This document shows positions 7,839 to 17,398 of a DNA stretch of 57,938 nt, piece after piece. Origin of the DNA: Amycolatopsis pithecellobii (lineage in GTDB: Bacteria > Actinomycetota > Actinomycetes > Mycobacteriales > Pseudonocardiaceae); the NCBI RefSeq assembly GCF_009707865.1, contig NZ_WMBA01000054.1:1-57938 (forward strand). Direction: 5' to 3'. Made by a program: the position numbers and the translations under genes. The notes beneath the pieces are model-generated. The model worked only from the letters and a program-made list of their open reading frames with translations. It made no database searches and was not told the origin of the DNA. Within the stretch, counting starts at the first letter, position 1, and each line of letters begins with the position of its first letter.

Positions 7839-9785
7839 TCAGCGGGTCCGGACCACGACGGTGAACGGGCCGACGTCGCGGGTGACGAACCGGTCCGAGG
7901 CGAACAGGTGCTGGGGGAACACCAGGCTGGTCGCCTCGATCTGTGGATATACCGGGAAGATGTTGCGGGTTACCGTCATGTGCAGCCCGTCGTCCTTGCG
8001 CGTGAACACCAACACGTTCGGCGGTGTGAACCGGCTACCGTCCATTTCGGACACCAACTGAGCCGGAGAGTCCGCCTTCGACCACGAGATGATCTCGTCA
8101 CGGCGGGTGTCGAAGTCCGCTAGCGGGTTGGCGTACTCGATGATCGTGGTCTCGAAGTCCCAGTATGGCCAGAAGCTCAGGAAGTCCTGGTAGTCCGCGA
8201 GCACGGTGCTGTCGTGCTCGGGCTTGCCGGTGAGCTGGGCGATCGTGTCGTGGAGCCGCTGGTTCCAGGCGCCGTTGTCGCGGGGATCGCGCTTGCCGTC
8301 CGGTGTGGTGCCCGTGGGGTAGTAGCTGGAATACGCCAGATCGGGGAGCGGGGCTAGCGGGTCCTTCGCGCTTTGCAGCACCCCGGCCGTGCCCAGCACG
8401 CTGAGCACGGTGAGGCTCGCCACCGCCGTGCGCCGCCACTGTTCCGCGACCGCGGTCGCGAGCCACCGGGCGAGGTCTACCAGGGCGAGCGCCCCAGCGC
8501 AGCGCAGCACCACATCCATGACCAGTTCGATCTTGTACGGCAGCAATGTGATGCCGAACCGGATGCCGAGCATCGACAGCGCGTACCACAGATAGCCCGC
8601 GGCCGTGACCAGCAGCATGGCGCGCGGCAGCAGACCGTCGCGCACTCGCACGACCAGCCACACCAGCCCGGCCAGTGACAGGACGCCGAGGAAGCTGGAC
8701 AGGTTGATCGGCACCGGGAACTTGGCCCCGAAGTCGGGCAGGATGCGTGAGGCCGCGTTCTGCTGTATCGGGGTGTCGAGCACGCCGGCCAGGTACGGTG
8801 CCCAATGCACGGCGGCGATCACGACCGAAGTCGCCGCGACCACGGCGAGCCGCGCGGCTACCTGCCAGACGAACCGCCGTTCCCGGCGCCAGGCGAGAAT
8901 CAGCGCGACCACCGCGATGAGCACGACCACCATCGCGACGAACGCCAGCAGCAGCGTGTAGAACAACGCGAGCAGGCCGACGTATCCGCCGACGAAGATC
9001 CCGGGTAGCCACCGGTCGTTGGTGAGGTACTGCCACGCGACGGCCGCCATCGGCGGGATCAGCGCGCCGAAGACCCACGCATATGGCTCGTATGCCGCCC
9101 AAGTCGCGACGCCGACGGTACTCGTGGCGACCGCCAGCAGGACCGCGGTGCGTCTCGGCACGACCAGTGACCAGGCCGCGAACGCCAGCACCGCGGTGAC
9201 CGCGAAGGTGAGGATCGCGAACGGTTTGTAGGCCTCCCAGCCTGCGAGTCCGAAGAGGTCCGCGAACCGCGCGGCGAGCCAGAACCAGCCGGAGGGGTAG
9301 TACGAAGGTACGCCCTGGAACGCGAAGTCGTGGACCGTGGCCGAGTCGGTGAGCCGGGTCAGGTACTGCGTGCGGAACGACTGGTCCGAGGAAATCCCAC
9401 CGAGGTAATAACTCGTGCCCTGCAGCATGAAGGCGAGCACGGCCGTGTTGAGAACCGACAGGCCGACCCAGGCCACGACGTTGGCCACGACGCCGAAAGT
9501 GCGGCGGGTGGCCAGCCACAGCGCCGCGACCAGCGCGGCCACCGAGACGAGGCTCGTCATCGCGATCGTCACCGACGACGGCCGCGGGATGTGCAGCCGG
9601 TTGACCACCAGCTGCACCACGAGGCTGACCGCCGCGGCCACGAGCACGGCGGCCACCATCTCCAGGCACGTCCGGCCGATCCGGCGCCCGGTCAGTGGCA
9701 GGGGCGTGCCCGGATCCGTCAGTAACGGAGAATGGTTCAGACCAAAGCTGTGCGTCGGAGCGAGCGATGGAGCGGTTGTGGTCAT
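7839..9785 (-). CDS. aftA: Galactan arabinofuranosyltransferase AftA
   Basis: A 648-aa GT-C-fold membrane enzyme expected to add the first arabinofuranose from decaprenyl-phosphoryl-arabinose to galactan on the outer face of the membrane. A cytoplasmic N-terminal tail is followed by many hydrophobic helices. The loop after the third or fourth helix holds GGISSDQSFRTQYLTRL and the PSYYPSGWFW motif typical of AftA. A soluble C-terminal domain of about 170 residues ends in VGPFTVVVRTR. Order aftA-dprE2-dprE1 matches Mycobacterium tuberculosis Rv3792-Rv3791-Rv3790, which makes the call firm. The start ATG lies 10 bases after the dprE2 stop, so the three genes form one operon. Confidence 0.9.
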   Translation of the reverse strand: MTTTAPSLAPTHSFGLNHSPLLTDPGTPLPLTGRRIGRTCLEMVAAVLVAAAVSLVVQLVVNRLHIPRPSSVTIAMTSLVSVAALVAALWLATRRTFGVVANVVAWVGLSVLNTAVLAFMLQGTSYYLGGISSDQSFRTQYLTRLTDSATVHDFAFQGVPSYYPSGWFWLAARFADLFGLAGWEAYKPFAILTFAVTAVLAFAAWSLVVPRRTAVLLAVATSTVGVATWAAYEPYAWVFGALIPPMAAVAWQYLTNDRWLPGIFVGGYVGLLALFYTLLLAFVAMVVVLIAVVALILAWRRERRFVWQVAARLAVVAATSVVIAAVHWAPYLAGVLDTPIQQNAASRILPDFGAKFPVPINLSSFLGVLSLAGLVWLVVRVRDGLLPRAMLLVTAAGYLWYALSMLGIRFGITLLPYKIELVMDVVLRCAGALALVDLARWLATAVAEQWRRTAVASLTVLSVLGTAGVLQSAKDPLAPLPDLAYSSYYPTGTTPDGKRDPRDNGAWNQRLHDTIAQLTGKPEHDSTVLADYQDFLSFWPYWDFETTIIEYANPLADFDTRRDEIISWSKADSPAQLVSEMDGSRFTPPNVLVFTRKDDGLHMTVTRNIFPVYPQIEATSLVFPQHLFASDRFVTRDVGPFTVVVRTR

Positions 9786-9795
9786 CCGGCGGATA

Positions 9796-10551
9796 TCAGA
9801 GCGGCAGTTTGCGGAACACCGACCGCGGAACGTGGCGCAGTATCGACATCACCAGCCGGAACTGGGCCGGCGCCCACACCAGGTCCTTGCCCTTGCGGGC
9901 CGCGTCCACCGCGATCTCGGCGACCTGCTCGGCGGTCTGCTCCAGCGGTGCCTTGCCCATGCCCTCGGTCATCTTCGTCCGGACCTGGCCGGGGCGGACG
10001 ACCGTGACCCCGACGCCGTGCGGCGCAAGGGCTTCGCCGAGGTTCAGGTAGAACCCGTCGAACCCGGCCTTGGTCGAGCCGTACACGAAGTTCGATCGGC
10101 GCACCCGCTCACCGGCCACCGACGACAGCGCGATGATCCGGCCGTGGCCCTGGTTCTTGAGCTTGTCCGCCAGCGCCACGCCGACCGACACCGCGGCCGT
10201 GTAGTTGACCGTGGCCAGCTCGACGGCCTTCGCGTGGTCCTGCCAGAGTTCTTCGGCGTCGCCGAGCAGACCGAACGCGATCACCGAAACGTCGATGTCA
10301 CCATCGGCGAAGATCCGGTCCAGCAATGCCGGGTGCGCCGCGGTGTCCTTCGCGTCGAAGTCCACTTCGGACACTTCCGCGCCCGCCGTGCGCAGCCTCT
10401 CCGCGGCGAGCTTGCGGCGCTCGGTCGGCCGCGCCGCGAGCACGACCTTGATCGGGCGCTCGGCAAGGTACTTGCCGGCGATCGCGAGCGCGATGTCCGA
10501 CGTGCCACCGAGCAGCAGCAGGGACTGGGGGTTACCAACCGCGTCGATCAC
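9796..10551 (-). CDS. dprE2: Decaprenylphosphoryl-2-keto-ribose reductase DprE2
   Basis: A 251-aa short-chain dehydrogenase that reduces decaprenyl-phosphoryl-2-keto-ribose to the arabinose form, the second half of the DprE1/DprE2 epimerisation. The NAD(P)-binding motif is GGTSDI (residues 15-20), the catalytic serine region is ALSSVAG (about 143-144), and Tyr157 and Lys161 form YGSTK. A C-terminal basic/hydrophobic tail ([18 protein letters not shown]) may contact the membrane, as in mycobacterial DprE2. The GTG start overlaps the dprE1 stop (GTGA), so the two subunits are translationally coupled. Confidence 0.93.
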   Translation of the reverse strand: MIDAVGNPQSLLLLGGTSDIALAIAGKYLAERPIKVVLAARPTERRKLAAERLRTAGAEVSEVDFDAKDTAAHPALLDRIFADGDIDVSVIAFGLLGDAEELWQDHAKAVELATVNYTAAVSVGVALADKLKNQGHGRIIALSSVAGERVRRSNFVYGSTKAGFDGFYLNLGEALAPHGVGVTVVRPGQVRTKMTEGMGKAPLEQTAEQVAEIAVDAARKGKDLVWAPAQFRLVMSILRHVPRSVFRKLPL

Positions 10552-11930
10552 AGTTCGAGCCTCCGGCTCATGTCTGAGGCGAAAACGCCTTGGGGGTCAA
10601 CGGAATGCCGGATCTTGCGCCACTCTTCCAGTCGCGGATACATCCTGGCGAACATCTCGGGCGTGGTGCGCGAGTCCTTCGCCGTGTACAGCCGGCCACC
10701 GGCGGCCAGCACCTCGTCATCCATTTCGCGGCAGAACCGGCTGAGGCCTTCCTTGATCGGGAAGTCGACGCTGAGCATCCAGCCGGGCGACGGCCACGAC
10801 AACGGTGCGCGGTTGCCCTCGCCCATCCGCTTGAACACGTTGAGGAACGAGTAGTGACCGGACGTCGCGATCCGGCGGCACAGGTGCTTCAACTCGGCCT
10901 CGTGTCCGAACGGGACTGAGAACTGGTACTGCAGGAAACCCTTGGAGCCGTAGGCGCGGTTCCACTCGCTGAGCATGTCCAGCGGGTGATAGAACTGCGT
11001 CAGGTTCTGGATCTTGCCGCGGGCGCCCTTCTTCGGCACCGTCTTCTGCCAGAGATTGTTCAGCAGCCCGAAGGTCAGCTTGTTGCCCAGCCCGTTCGGG
11101 AAGACGTCCGGCAGCGTCATCAGCTGTGGCGCGTCGAACTTCAACGGGTTCTCGCGCAGTTTCGGCGGCAGCTGATCGAGTTTTGCCAGTGAGCCACGGG
11201 AAAACGTGGCGCGGCCCAGCCGCGAGTCCGAATTGATCAGGTCCGGCACCGACATCGAGTAGTCGTACGTGAGGTCTGAACCATCGGTGAACAGGGCGAG
11301 CGTCTCGTCCAGGTTCGCGGTGCGGTCCGCGTCGACGATGAAGTACGCGCTCTCGGTCTTCTTCATCTTGATCTTGGCGCGCACGATGATCCCGGTCAGC
11401 CCGACGCCCGCGACGGTCGCCCAGAACAGCTCGGCCTCGGGACCGTCCGGCGTCGCCGTGCGCACCTGACCGTCCGCGGTGATCAGGTCCAGCGACAGCA
11501 CGTGATTGCCGAAACTGCCCGCGCTGTGGTGGTTCTTGCCGTGGATGTCATTGGCGATCGCGCCGCCGATGGTCACCTGGCGGGTGCCCGGCAGCACCGG
11601 CACCCACAGCCCGTGCGGCAGCGCGGCCTTCATCAGCTGGTCCAGGCTCACGCCGGCGTCGAGGTCGACGACCGCGGTGTCCGGATCGATCGAGTGGATG
11701 CGGTCCAGCGGCGTCATGTCCACGACAAGGCCGCCCGCGTTCTGTGCGGGATCGCCGTACGACCGGCCCAGCCCGCGTGCGATCACGCCTCGCTCGCCGG
11801 CCTTGGTCACCGCGCGGGCGATGACCTCCACGTCCGGCGTGCTGAGCACGTCCGCCGTGGTCGGGGCGGTGCGTCCCCAGCCGGTCAGTGTCCGCCGCTC
11901 GGTCGGAAAATCGGGAGTCGTCGCGTTCAC
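10548..11930 (-). CDS. dprE1: Decaprenylphosphoryl-ribose 2'-oxidase DprE1
   Basis: A 460-aa FAD-dependent oxidase of the VAO/GlcD type that oxidises the 2'-OH of decaprenyl-phosphoryl-ribose. The FAD-binding half contains GRSYGD, and NDIHGKNHH carries the histidine equivalent to mycobacterial His132 (here His130). The substrate domain contains [11 protein letters not shown] and YTAKDSRT with Lys418. The residue that is Cys387 in M. tuberculosis, in the motif PGWxxCVDFPIK, is Ser387 here. Benzothiazinones bind covalently to that cysteine, so this enzyme should be intrinsically less sensitive. The start is GTG; upstream is the divergent gtrA gene, leaving about 95 bases for both promoters. Confidence 0.94.
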   Translation of the reverse strand: MNATTPDFPTERRTLTGWGRTAPTTADVLSTPDVEVIARAVTKAGERGVIARGLGRSYGDPAQNAGGLVVDMTPLDRIHSIDPDTAVVDLDAGVSLDQLMKAALPHGLWVPVLPGTRQVTIGGAIANDIHGKNHHSAGSFGNHVLSLDLITADGQVRTATPDGPEAELFWATVAGVGLTGIIVRAKIKMKKTESAYFIVDADRTANLDETLALFTDGSDLTYDYSMSVPDLINSDSRLGRATFSRGSLAKLDQLPPKLRENPLKFDAPQLMTLPDVFPNGLGNKLTFGLLNNLWQKTVPKKGARGKIQNLTQFYHPLDMLSEWNRAYGSKGFLQYQFSVPFGHEAELKHLCRRIATSGHYSFLNVFKRMGEGNRAPLSWPSPGWMLSVDFPIKEGLSRFCREMDDEVLAAGGRLYTAKDSRTTPEMFARMYPRLEEWRKIRHSVDPQGVFASDMSRRLEL

Positions 11931-12024
11931 CCGGACCAGGGTAACGATCCCCGACCGGCGGCTTGCGGCTGACCGCTTCTACACTTTCCCGGTCCTGGAA
12001 ATCCCATGCCGGTGAGGTTGTGCA

Positions 12025-12480
12025 GTGGTGTCCACGGAACCGCAGGAGACGTCGAAAAAGCCGAAGGCTTCGCCAGGGCTGCTCGGCCAACTGGTGCGAT
12101 TCGCGCTGATCGGCGGTTTCTGCGCCTGCCTTGACCTGGGCATATACACCGGCGAGCGCGCGCTGGGCATGGATCACCTGCCATGGGACACCGTGGCGCG
12201 CGCGATCAGTTTCATCGTCGGTACCACCACCGCGTATTTCCTTAACCGGAAATTCACGTTTTCCGCCGGCCGAAAAGAAGGCGCCGGCCAGGTCGGCGGT
12301 TTCGTGCTGCTCTACGCCGTGACGTTCTTCGTCGCCGTCGGCATGAACGCGCTGATGCTCGTGGTGCTGCCGGAAATGGCGTGGAAGGCGACAATCGCGT
12401 GGGTCATCTCCCAGGGCACCGCGACCGCGATCAACTTCGTGATGCTGAAATGGGTCGTGTTCCGTGAGCCGGTAGCGTGA
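12025..12480 (+). CDS. GtrA-family membrane protein
   Basis: A 151-aa protein with four membrane helices and the GtrA signature (FALIGGFCACLDLGIY, FIVGTTTAYFLNRKFTF, INFVMLKWVVF). GtrA proteins are proposed flippases or membrane partners for polyprenyl-linked sugars. The M. tuberculosis homologue Rv3789 adjoins dprE1 and has been linked to decaprenyl-phosphoryl-arabinose handling or to recruiting AftA. Here it is divergent from dprE1, not co-directional, which is a local rearrangement. The GTG at 12025 is immediately followed by another GTG and either could start. glfT2 follows 38 bases downstream, so they may be co-transcribed. Confidence 0.85.
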   Translation: MVSTEPQETSKKPKASPGLLGQLVRFALIGGFCACLDLGIYTGERALGMDHLPWDTVARAISFIVGTTTAYFLNRKFTFSAGRKEGAGQVGGFVLLYAVTFFVAVGMNALMLVVLPEMAWKATIAWVISQGTATAINFVMLKWVVFREPVA

Positions 12481-12518
12481 CCTCGCCGTGACCAACATCC
12501 CTGGAGGACAGCGAACCC

Positions 12519-14444
12519 ATGGCCGGTAAGACCGCCACCGCCAAGGCCCGGAGCAACGGCTCCGCCGCGGAGAAGGAGCAGACGACGTTCTCCGAGCACA
12601 CCCCCCAGGGGCGGCTGACCACCCAGCGCGGGCTCTACGCCGGTCCGTCGCCGATCGTGTCGAAGGACCTGTACGCCGAGGTCGAGGCGGGCGTGGTCAC
12701 TCGTAAGCGTGACAGCATCAGTCTCGGGGAGTCGGCACGCGTCTCCGGCAACACCTATTTCGGTCGGTTCCCGGCCAGCTACTGGCAGCGGTGGACGACG
12801 GTGCGTGAAGTTCGCGCCGAGCTGGTCGTGACGGGCTCCGGTCTCGTGGCTGTCCGCGCTTCGGACTTCGAAGGTGAGCCGCGGACGGTCGCCGCGGAAG
12901 AGGTCGACGGCGCGAACCAGGCCGCGGTGAGCTTCGACCTCAAGCTCGACAAGTTCCTCGACGGCGGTGCGCTGTGGCTTGATCTGGAGACGGAAGCCGG
13001 TCAGGAGCTGAGCGTCGAGCAGGTGCGCTGGACCGTCGAGCCGCCGGAGAAGATCCGGCCGACAGCGGTGACGATCTGCACGATGAACCGCGCCGACGAC
13101 TGCCTGCAGAACCTGCAGGCGCTCGCCGGGGACATCTCGTCGCTGGACACGCTCGACGCGATTTACGTCGCCGACCAGGGCACCGACCGGGTCGAGTCGC
13201 GGGACGGGTTCGCCGAGGTGTCCGCCGCGCTCGGCGAGAAGCTGCACTACATCACGCAGCCGAACCTCGGTGGGGCCGGTGGTTTCACCCGCGGTCTGTA
13301 CGAGGTGGCCGGGCACACCGAGACCGAACACGCGAACGTCCTGTTCATGGACGACGACGTGTTGCTGGAGCCGGACCTGGTGATCCGGATGACGGCGTTC
13401 TCCAACCGCGCCGCGAACCCGATCATCGTCGGCGGCCAGATGCTCAACCTGCTGCACCCGCACCAGCTGCATGTCGGGGCGGAGTACGCGAACCTGAACA
13501 CGCTGGAGCCGGGCAAGCCGGTCGAACACAGCCTGTCCACGGCGAACCTGCTCGGCGTCGATGAGGAGACGGGCAAGCCGAACAAGCAGGAACGGCGGCT
13601 CGACGCCGGGTACAACGGCTGGTGGTCGTGCCTGATCCCGTACGAGGTCGTGCGCGCCGTGGGTTACCCGATGCCGTTCTTCTTCCAGTGGGACGACGCG
13701 GAGTACAGCTACCGCGCGCGGGCGCACGGTTTCCCGACGGTGACGCTGCCCGGTGCCGGGGTGTGGCATGCGGACTTCCACTGGAAGGACTGGGACGAGT
13801 GGCACCGGTACTTCAACCTGCGTAACTCGATCATCACCGCGGCGCTGTACAGCGAGTTCAACCTGACGGTGTTGTCGCGGGTGCTGATGGCGCAGCTGAT
13901 CCGGTACCTGCTGGGGATGCAGTACGGCCTGACGCACACCCTGATCAAGGCGGTCGAGGACTTCCTGGAGGGTCCGGACATCCTGCGTGACGGCGGGGTC
14001 GCCGCGATGCAGGAGATCCGGGAGATCCGGGCGCGTTATCCGGAAACGAAACGCTATGACCCGACCGAGGTCCCGGGCATTGCGTCGAACGACATCGGCA
14101 TCATCAACGGCGGCGGCCGGCCTGCGTTGCAGCGGCTGGTGCTGATCAAGCGCATCGTCGACCGGTTGCGTGGACGTTCGCGGTTCGGCCTCGGCGCGAT
14201 CCCGATGGACGAGGCCACATGGTGGCACGTGGCGCTTTTCGACACGGCTGTGGTGACCGACGCGAACCAGGAAGGCGTACGGATCCGCAAGTACGACCGC
14301 GACCGCATGTTCGACCTCGGCAAGCGCGGGCTGCGCGTGATCAACCGGCTGCGCAAGGAAGGGCGTGGCGTGCAGGCCCAGTACCAGCGGGCGATGCCGC
14401 AGCTCACCAGCCGGGAGAACTGGAAGCGCCTGTACGAGCTGTAG
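12519..14444 (+). CDS. glfT2: Galactofuranosyltransferase GlfT2
   Basis: A 641-aa processive GT-A enzyme that builds the alternating beta-1,5/beta-1,6 galactofuran chain from UDP-Galf at the inner membrane face. The N-terminal beta-sandwich (about residues 60-175) is followed by the GT-A domain starting TAVTICTMNRADD. The metal-binding FMDDDVLLEPD has DDD at 278-280. Acceptor-site residues FFFQWDDAEYSYRA and GVWHADFHWKDWDEWHRYF follow, then a helical C-terminal region. Length and motif order match mycobacterial GlfT2 (Rv3808c). Start ATG at 12519 has GGAGGACAG upstream. Together with GlfT1 at 24421 it accounts for complete galactan synthesis. Confidence 0.93.
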   Translation: MAGKTATAKARSNGSAAEKEQTTFSEHTPQGRLTTQRGLYAGPSPIVSKDLYAEVEAGVVTRKRDSISLGESARVSGNTYFGRFPASYWQRWTTVREVRAELVVTGSGLVAVRASDFEGEPRTVAAEEVDGANQAAVSFDLKLDKFLDGGALWLDLETEAGQELSVEQVRWTVEPPEKIRPTAVTICTMNRADDCLQNLQALAGDISSLDTLDAIYVADQGTDRVESRDGFAEVSAALGEKLHYITQPNLGGAGGFTRGLYEVAGHTETEHANVLFMDDDVLLEPDLVIRMTAFSNRAANPIIVGGQMLNLLHPHQLHVGAEYANLNTLEPGKPVEHSLSTANLLGVDEETGKPNKQERRLDAGYNGWWSCLIPYEVVRAVGYPMPFFFQWDDAEYSYRARAHGFPTVTLPGAGVWHADFHWKDWDEWHRYFNLRNSIITAALYSEFNLTVLSRVLMAQLIRYLLGMQYGLTHTLIKAVEDFLEGPDILRDGGVAAMQEIREIRARYPETKRYDPTEVPGIASNDIGIINGGGRPALQRLVLIKRIVDRLRGRSRFGLGAIPMDEATWWHVALFDTAVVTDANQEGVRIRKYDRDRMFDLGKRGLRVINRLRKEGRGVQAQYQRAMPQLTSRENWKRLYEL

Positions 14445-14547
14445 GCCCGCTCCGGTCGTTGTCGGAAGTTTCTGCGTGAAAGCGCCATGGCGACCGGTCT
14501 GTGCCCAGTAAACTCCGCGACGTGACCGGACGAGAGGGGGGACAGCG

Positions 14548-15012
14548 ATGACGGGCTTCGTGCCGAACGCAGGCCAGCCGACGGCCGCCGGTGTCGAAGG
14601 AGCGATAGGCGCCGCGATCGGCGGTGCCCTCAGCGCGGGAGCCATCGCAACCACCACGGCTGAGGTACAGAAACTGGTCGACTCCGCCAAATCCGGCGGC
14701 TTCGCGATCAGCGAAGAAGGCGCGAACGAGTACATCCGGGTGTTCCAAGGCTTCGAGGATGTACTGGCGGAGGTTCGGGACACGCTCGTCAACGCGGGTC
14801 AGGCGCCGAAACTCGGCTCCAGCGATTACGCCAAGCAGGTCGCATCTCACGTCCAGCGCATCGCTAATGGCGACGCTCAGTCGTACGCAACTGCGCTCAG
14901 CTCGCTCGCGGTTGTCGTACGGCAGGCTCGGGAAGCGTTCGAACAAGCCAAGAAGAACTATGCGCACATGGACGACGAGGCGGCGCGGACATTCAGTGGG
15001 TTGCAGGCCTGA
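14548..15012 (+). CDS. WXG-like ESX-associated protein
   Basis: A 154-aa protein with an N-terminal Gly/Ala-rich stretch and a helical body that reads as two helices joined by a short loop, ending ARTFSGLQA. Its size and helical profile fit the WXG100-related or ESX 'type VII secretion' accessory class, although the W-x-G motif itself is absent. RBS GAGAGGGGG is well placed before the ATG. It is followed after three bases by the lipoprotein gene and then by a PPE-like gene, forming an operon of secretion-type proteins. Confidence 0.5.
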   Translation: MTGFVPNAGQPTAAGVEGAIGAAIGGALSAGAIATTTAEVQKLVDSAKSGGFAISEEGANEYIRVFQGFEDVLAEVRDTLVNAGQAPKLGSSDYAKQVASHVQRIANGDAQSYATALSSLAVVVRQAREAFEQAKKNYAHMDDEAARTFSGLQA

Positions 15013-15015
15013 TCC

Positions 15016-15600
15016 ATGCTGATGATCAAGCGTAAGGCAGCGGTACCAGCGGTTTTGCTCGTCCTGGCCGGAGTCGCGGCTTGCTCGAGCCCACGGACGG
15101 AATCACCGTCCCCCATCGGCGGGCCGAGTTCTGCATCGACGGTGACGTCAGAATCGCGGCCCACCGGGGGCGGGCAGCTCGCCTCAGTGAACGCATGCGA
15201 TCTGCTGACCGATCAGGAAGCCGCCCAGTTCAACGCTCGAGGACCTGGTCGCTCCGATTCGGCCGGAGCGACCGGAGCGACGAGTGCGTGCCAACGTTCC
15301 GGCCGATCCGCCGACGACAGCTCGACAAGCTTCACCGTCTCGGTGCGTGCTGAGCAGGGATTGGCCGATGTCAACGCCGACGGCGGCACCCTCACCTCGG
15401 GCAGCGTCAACAACCGCCCCGCCACTCAAGTCACGGGCAGTGTCGGTGCCACGTGCTTGATCTCCCTCGGGGTCACCAAGACGTCCCGGGTCGACATCTC
15501 ATTTGTCATCGGAGCAGGCACCGAGCCGACCGAAGCCTGCCGCACCGCTTCACAGATCGCCAACATCGTCGAGCCGAAGCTGCCGAAGTACGAGGGGTAG
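15016..15600 (+). CDS. DUF3558-type lipoprotein
   Basis: A 194-aa secreted lipoprotein. Residues 1-23 form a signal peptide (basic MIKRK start, hydrophobic core, lipobox GVAAC). A Ser/Thr/Pro-rich linker precedes the folded domain, which begins VNACDLLTDQEAAQF. The ACDLLT block and the later SACQRSG and GATCLISLGV cysteines are typical of DUF3558 lipoproteins found beside actinobacterial ESX genes. It should be anchored on the outer membrane face. The ATG at 15016 may be bypassed for ATG 15022. Function is unknown, with context suggesting a cell-envelope partner of the PPE-like gene that follows three bases later. Confidence 0.72.
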   Translation: MLMIKRKAAVPAVLLVLAGVAACSSPRTESPSPIGGPSSASTVTSESRPTGGGQLASVNACDLLTDQEAAQFNARGPGRSDSAGATGATSACQRSGRSADDSSTSFTVSVRAEQGLADVNADGGTLTSGSVNNRPATQVTGSVGATCLISLGVTKTSRVDISFVIGAGTEPTEACRTASQIANIVEPKLPKYEG

Positions 15601-15603
15601 GCC

Positions 15604-17049
15604 ATGACCACACCGAACCAGGGGCTGGACCAGTACAACGCAGGCGGCCAGTACGTCTCGCCTGAGGAGGCGCTCAAGCAGCAGCTGATCGCCCAGGGGT
15701 ATGACCCCAACAACCAGGGTTTCTGGGACACGCTGAACAACCTGGTCGCCCAGGCCAAGGCCAACGCCGCCGCCACGCAGCAGCGGACTCAGCAGAGCCG
15801 GCAACTCAGCCAGGATGTCGAGGTCCGCAGTGGGCTGACCCCGCCCGGCGGGACGTACCACGGTTTCGAGCACCAGCAGCTCTACGACATGGTCCAGACC
15901 GTCAACCCCAGTCAGGTGACCGGGGTGTCCAGCTCCTGGACCCAGCTGGCCAACGCGATGGCCACGTTCGGCCAGCAACTGAACCAGGCCGCCGGCAAGT
16001 CCGGCGCCACCTGGAAAGGCGACGCGGCCGAGTCGGCCTTCAACTTCGTCTCCGGGCTCGGCACCTGGAGCGACCAGAGCGGTCAGGCCGCGCAGCTCGC
16101 CGCCGATCAGGTGTACAGCCAGTCCTCGGCCGCCGAGACCGCCAAGAACACCATGCCCGAGCCCATCCCGTTCAGCTGGTCCGACGAGATGAAGAGCTGG
16201 GCCTCCTCGAGCCCGTTCGACCTCATCGACAACATCGACAAGTCCCTGCAGAAACAAAAAGACAGCCAGGACGCGCACGACCAGGCGGTACAGGTGATGT
16301 CGGCCTATGACAACAACCTCTACACCGCCGCCTCGCAAGCCCCTGCCTTCAACCCGCCGCCCACGTTCGACGGCCCGGGCATCGGTTCCGTCGGCCACAT
16401 CAGCGGCGGCCTGCTGGGCACGACGTCCTCCTCCTACAGCGGCCCGACCGGTGGCAGCCTCGGCACCGGCGCGACCGGACCCAGCTCGGAAGCCGGCTCG
16501 CTCAGCGGTAGCCTCACCGGCTTCACGCCGCCCGCCCTCAACCACGGCATCAAGACCGGCGGCACCACCACACCCGGCATCACGACCGCGCAGGGATTCC
16601 GGCCGGGCAACACCAACGCCGGCTCTACCGCCGGTTCGGATCTCGGCGCGACCGGGCTCGGTGCCATGGGCGGGCTGCCGCTGGGTGCGATGGGTGGCCT
16701 CGGCGGCGTGGGTGACGCCGAGGAGTACTCCGGCAAGGTCGGCCGCGGCGGTGGTGGATCGTTCGGGCCCGGTGGCTCGGGCAGCGGCTCAGCCGCGAGC
16801 AGCGGTGGCGCCGGCGGGCAGAGCTCGGCACGGGCAGGCGGCGTAGGTGCGGCCGAGACCGCCGCGGGTGGGGCCGGCCGCACGGGCGCGGCGGGACGCC
16901 CCGGCGCGGGGGCCGGGATGGGTCATGGCGGCAAGGGGAAAGGCGAGGAGGACGAGGAGCACCAGCGTCCGACCTGGCTCATCGAGCCCGACCCGGACGA
17001 GGTTTTCGGCACCAGCCAGCGCACCGCACCGCCGGTCATCGGTGAGTGA
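15604..17049 (+). CDS. PPE-like ESX substrate with Gly/Pro-rich C-terminus
   Basis: A 481-aa protein. A helical N-terminal domain of about 230 residues contains ATWKGDAAESAF (W137-K-G139), the WXG-type hairpin, followed by helices with NTMPEPIPFSW. Residues about 245-460 are a low-complexity Gly/Ser/Thr/Pro region, ending in an acidic tail with EEDEEHQRPTWLIEPDPDEVFG. Amycolatopsis-type genomes carry such PPE-like proteins next to EspG-like chaperones. The EspG-like gene at 17399 is the natural partner. The low-complexity region probably forms an extended or surface-exposed tail. Confidence 0.68.
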   Translation: MTTPNQGLDQYNAGGQYVSPEEALKQQLIAQGYDPNNQGFWDTLNNLVAQAKANAAATQQRTQQSRQLSQDVEVRSGLTPPGGTYHGFEHQQLYDMVQTVNPSQVTGVSSSWTQLANAMATFGQQLNQAAGKSGATWKGDAAESAFNFVSGLGTWSDQSGQAAQLAADQVYSQSSAAETAKNTMPEPIPFSWSDEMKSWASSSPFDLIDNIDKSLQKQKDSQDAHDQAVQVMSAYDNNLYTAASQAPAFNPPPTFDGPGIGSVGHISGGLLGTTSSSYSGPTGGSLGTGATGPSSEAGSLSGSLTGFTPPALNHGIKTGGTTTPGITTAQGFRPGNTNAGSTAGSDLGATGLGAMGGLPLGAMGGLGGVGDAEEYSGKVGRGGGGSFGPGGSGSGSAASSGGAGGQSSARAGGVGAAETAAGGAGRTGAAGRPGAGAGMGHGGKGKGEEDEEHQRPTWLIEPDPDEVFGTSQRTAPPVIGE

Positions 17050-17050
17050 G

Positions 17051-17293
17051 TCAGCGCAGCCCGAAAACTTTTCCCTTTCGCTGCAGGTCGTCGATATAAG
17101 CGACGGCGACCTGCGCGAAATTGACGGAGATCCGGAATTCTTCTTTGGTCTGCACGGATTCCGTGGAACCGTGTTCGAGCCACAGCGGGAGTCGTGACGC
17201 CAGTTCCGGCAGCCCTTCCTCGGGCAGTGCGAACACGAGCGGTTCACCGCCGGAGGCGAGATGCAGAACAAGCGCGGGTTTTGTCTCAGTCAT
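17051..17293 (-). CDS. Small hypothetical protein (80 aa)
   Basis: An 80-aa soluble protein starting at ATG 17293, convergent with the PPE-like gene, its stop lying one base past that gene. The sequence begins MTETKPALVLHLASGGEPLVF and has an acidic centre and a basic tail (IDDLQRKGKVFGLR). It resembles small accessory proteins encoded in ESX loci, possibly a two-layer alpha/beta fold. I do not recognise a family. Upstream it is divergent from the EspG-like gene, with 105 bases shared for both promoters. Confidence 0.5.
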   Translation of the reverse strand: MTETKPALVLHLASGGEPLVFALPEEGLPELASRLPLWLEHGSTESVQTKEEFRISVNFAQVAVAYIDDLQRKGKVFGLR

Positions 17294-17398
17294 GTGTCCA
17301 CCACAGCAGTTTCCGATCTTGCCCGGCAACCCGGTTCGCTGAAAGCAGAGAATGGGTCGGCTAATGTGCTGCACTGACGATTCCGAGGGGGAAACGCC

